A DNA stretch of 7,217 bases from NCBI GenBank assembly GCA_003158895.1, contig PMLO01000073.1:1-7217 (forward strand), in the 5' to 3' direction. The notes under the pieces are model-generated. The model searched no databases and was not told the DNA's origin. It worked only from the letters and a program-made list of their open reading frames with translations. The translations under genes and the position numbers were made by a program. This DNA comes from Propionibacteriaceae bacterium (GTDB lineage Bacteria; Actinomycetota; Actinomycetes; Propionibacteriales; Propionibacteriaceae). This document shows positions 5,603 to 7,217 of the stretch, piece by piece. Each line of letters starts with the position of its first letter. Within the stretch, counting starts at the first letter, position 1.

Positions 5603-6421
5603 ATGGCGACGTTCGAGTACGAGGGTGTGCCGATCTACTACGAGGACCACGGGGCCGGTGAGCCGCTGCTGATCCTCAACGGCATCTTCATGTCCTGCGC
5701 CTCCTGGGCCGCGTTCCTTCCCGCGTTCACCGAGCACAACCGGCTGCTCCTGCTCGACCTCGTCGACCAGGGGCAGAGCGGCAAGATCGACCATGACTAC
5801 GGCCAACAGCTGCAGGAGGACGTCGTGGTCGCGTTCCTCGACCACCTCGGCCTGGACCGCGTGAACCTGTGCGGCGTCAGCTACGGCGGCGAGGTCGCCA
5901 TGCGGGTCGCCGCGCGGCACCCCGAGCGGGTCACGAAGCTGGTCCTGTCCAACACCACCGGGTACACGTCGCAGTGGTTGCGTGCGATCGGCCACTCGTG
6001 GGAGTTCGCCATGAACAGCCACGACGGGCACGTGTTCTTCGCCACCTGCATCCCGACCGTGTACTCGCCGCAGTTCTACGAGGCCAACCACGCGTGGATC
6101 GCAGCGCGCGAGGACCTGTTCGTACGGGTCTTCACGCCGGCTGTGTACGACGCGTTCGCACGCCTGACGCGCAGCGCCGAGAATCACGACGAGCGCGGGC
6201 GGCTGGAGTTCATCACGGCGCCGACCCTGGTGCTCAGCTCCGAGTACGACTACGTGACGCCTCTGGAGAACCAGCTCGAGCTGGTCGAGTCGATCACCGG
6301 CGCGGCCCACGTCGTCATCCAGGGCGCTGGGCACGCCGCCATGTACGAGAAGCCGGCAGAGTTCACCGCCCTGGTGCTCGGCTTCGTCAACCACCGGACC
6401 ACCGGCATCACGATCGCCTGA
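5603..6421 (+). CDS. Alpha/beta-fold hydrolase
   Basis: This 272-residue cytoplasmic protein (no signal peptide or membrane segment visible) is a complete alpha/beta hydrolase. The oxyanion-hole region is LNGIFMSCASW (25-35). The nucleophile elbow GVSYGG puts the catalytic Ser at 93, SSEYDYVTP gives the acid Asp216, and QGAGHAAMYEKP gives His244. The strand before the elbow ends in LLLDLVDQGQSG, where relatives read D-x-x-G-x-G-x-S. Substrates of this fold vary widely (esters, lactones, thioesters, C-C bonds), so the reaction is not assigned. The ATG at 5603 lies 5 bp after the CoA-transferase stop, with GGGGAG (5588-5593) inside the end of that gene, making co-translation likely. Its place between a CoA-transferase and a thiolase suggests it releases or opens the acid handled by the operon (inference). 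Confidence 0.88.
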   Translation: MATFEYEGVPIYYEDHGAGEPLLILNGIFMSCASWAAFLPAFTEHNRLLLLDLVDQGQSGKIDHDYGQQLQEDVVVAFLDHLGLDRVNLCGVSYGGEVAMRVAARHPERVTKLVLSNTTGYTSQWLRAIGHSWEFAMNSHDGHVFFATCIPTVYSPQFYEANHAWIAAREDLFVRVFTPAVYDAFARLTRSAENHDERGRLEFITAPTLVLSSEYDYVTPLENQLELVESITGAAHVVIQGAGHAAMYEKPAEFTALVLGFVNHRTTGITIA

Positions 6422-6432
6422 GAGGAGAGTCC

Positions 6433-7217
6433 ATGACCGACCTGTACGTCGTCTCCGGGTGCCGCACAGCCATCGGAAGCTTCGGCGGGAGCCTCAAGGA
6501 CGTCCCCGCGGCGACGCTCGGGACGGTCGTCATCGCCGAGGCCCTGCGTCGAGCCGGGGTCGCGCCCGCTCAGGTCGACGAGGTCCTCCTCGGCTGCGTG
6601 CTCACGGCCGGCGCCGGTCAGAACGTGGCCCGACAGGCGGCGATCGGGGCGGGCATCCCGGTCGAGGTCACGGCGACCACCATCAACATGATGTGCGGGT
6701 CTGGGATGAAGACCCTCGTGGACGGTGCCCGTGCGATCCTCGCCGGCGACGCCCGGATCGTCGTCGTCGGCGGTACGGAGAACATGTCGGCATCCCCGTA
6801 CATCGCACCGAACGTCCGTTGGGGCGCCCGGATGGGCGATGTATCGCTGGAGGACTCGATGCTCGTCGACGGCCTGGTCGACGTGTTCAGCGGTTCTCAC
6901 ATGGGAGTGACGGCCGAGAAGGTCGCCGGGCTGTGGGACGTGACCCGCGACGAGATGGACGCCTTCGCGCTCGCGTCCCAGACCAAAGCCGCGGCCGCGA
7001 TCGCGGCAGGGCGGTTCGCTGAGGAGATCGTGACCGTACCGATCACCGTCAAGCGAGAGACGACCCAGTTCGCGACCGACGAGTACCCGCGGGCGACGTC
7101 CGCCGAGGCGCTGGCGAAGCTCCGCCCCGCGTTCGTACCCGACGGCAAGGTCACAGCAGGGACGGCCTCCGGCATCAACGACGGCGCCGCTGCGCTGGTG
7201 CTCGCCAGCGGCCAGGC
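6433..7217 (+). CDS. Acetyl-CoA C-acetyltransferase-type thiolase, C-terminus outside window
   Basis: About 261 residues of a thiolase are visible; the family is usually near 390-400, so roughly one third is missing. These enzymes reversibly condense two acetyl-CoA to acetoacetyl-CoA or cleave 3-ketoacyl-CoA. The start VVSGCRTAIGSFGGSL (6-21) is the standard thiolase opening. INMMCGSGMK places the acyl-accepting Cys at 88. GGTENMSASPY follows at about 113-123, and TAGTASGINDGAAALVLAS near the visible end is the conserved second-domain entry. The later His and Cys motifs (NxxGGAIALGHP, CxGxG) would lie beyond the edge. ATG at 6433 follows GAGGAGAG, 11 bp after the hydrolase stop. It resembles AtoB/PhaA biosynthetic thiolases more than long-chain FadA types, and with the SDR could form an acetoacetyl-CoA/3-hydroxybutyryl-CoA pair (inference). 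Confidence 0.92.
   Translation, partial: MTDLYVVSGCRTAIGSFGGSLKDVPAATLGTVVIAEALRRAGVAPAQVDEVLLGCVLTAGAGQNVARQAAIGAGIPVEVTATTINMMCGSGMKTLVDGARAILAGDARIVVVGGTENMSASPYIAPNVRWGARMGDVSLEDSMLVDGLVDVFSGSHMGVTAEKVAGLWDVTRDEMDAFALASQTKAAAAIAAGRFAEEIVTVPITVKRETTQFATDEYPRATSAEALAKLRPAFVPDGKVTAGTASGINDGAAALVLASGQ

Noticed and set aside
4919..6394. Long minus-strand open frame of 491 codons opposite the CoA-transferase and hydrolase genes
   Set aside because: It is antisense to two well-supported genes, shows no family motif, and long antisense frames are expected in high-GC DNA.

Overview
The window is GC-rich DNA (codon third positions mostly G or C) of a type typical of Actinomycetota. The best marker is a ROK-family kinase that closely resembles actinobacterial polyphosphate glucokinase (PpgK). 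I cannot name a genus. It carries eight protein-coding genes, two of them cut by the window edges. I saw no RNA gene, insertion sequence, CRISPR array or phage gene, and no gene-free stretch longer than 300 bases.

Left part (1-2126). A short, PflA-like glycyl-radical-enzyme activase (radical SAM) runs leftward off the window. Divergent from it, across about 73 bp, a DeoR-family regulator starts with GTG and is followed 20 bp later by the PpgK-like kinase. The divergent spacer holds two perfect 9-bp direct repeats (GACCTTTCG) 22 bp apart, flanking a -10-like TATGAT, a plausible DeoR operator. The glycyl radical enzyme itself is not in view; it presumably lies left of position 1.

Right part (2185-7217). 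A classical SDR ketoreductase (minus strand) converges on the kinase. It diverges, across a 258-bp regulatory region, from a tightly packed plus-strand operon: a KAS III/FabH-like condensing enzyme, a 4-hydroxybutyrate/butyrate-type family I CoA-transferase, an alpha/beta hydrolase and a biosynthetic-type thiolase (truncated by the right edge). Gaps are -1, 5 and 11 bp. The divergent region is rich in TGAC/GTCA inverted half-sites and carries promoter-like elements on both strands.

Taken together, the right part looks like a short-chain beta-ketoacyl-CoA / beta-keto acid module. The CoA-transferase would load or unload CoA, the thiolase and condensing enzyme would make or break C-C bonds, the SDR would interconvert ketone and hydroxyl, and the hydrolase would release or open an ester or thioester. 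Direction and substrate cannot be read from the sequence. The most unusual points are an apparent Cys-His-His (rather than Cys-His-Asn) active site in the condensing enzyme, a Cys-Cys-Pro-Trp replacement of an acidic stretch in the PpgK-like kinase, and two well-formed candidate operator regions.
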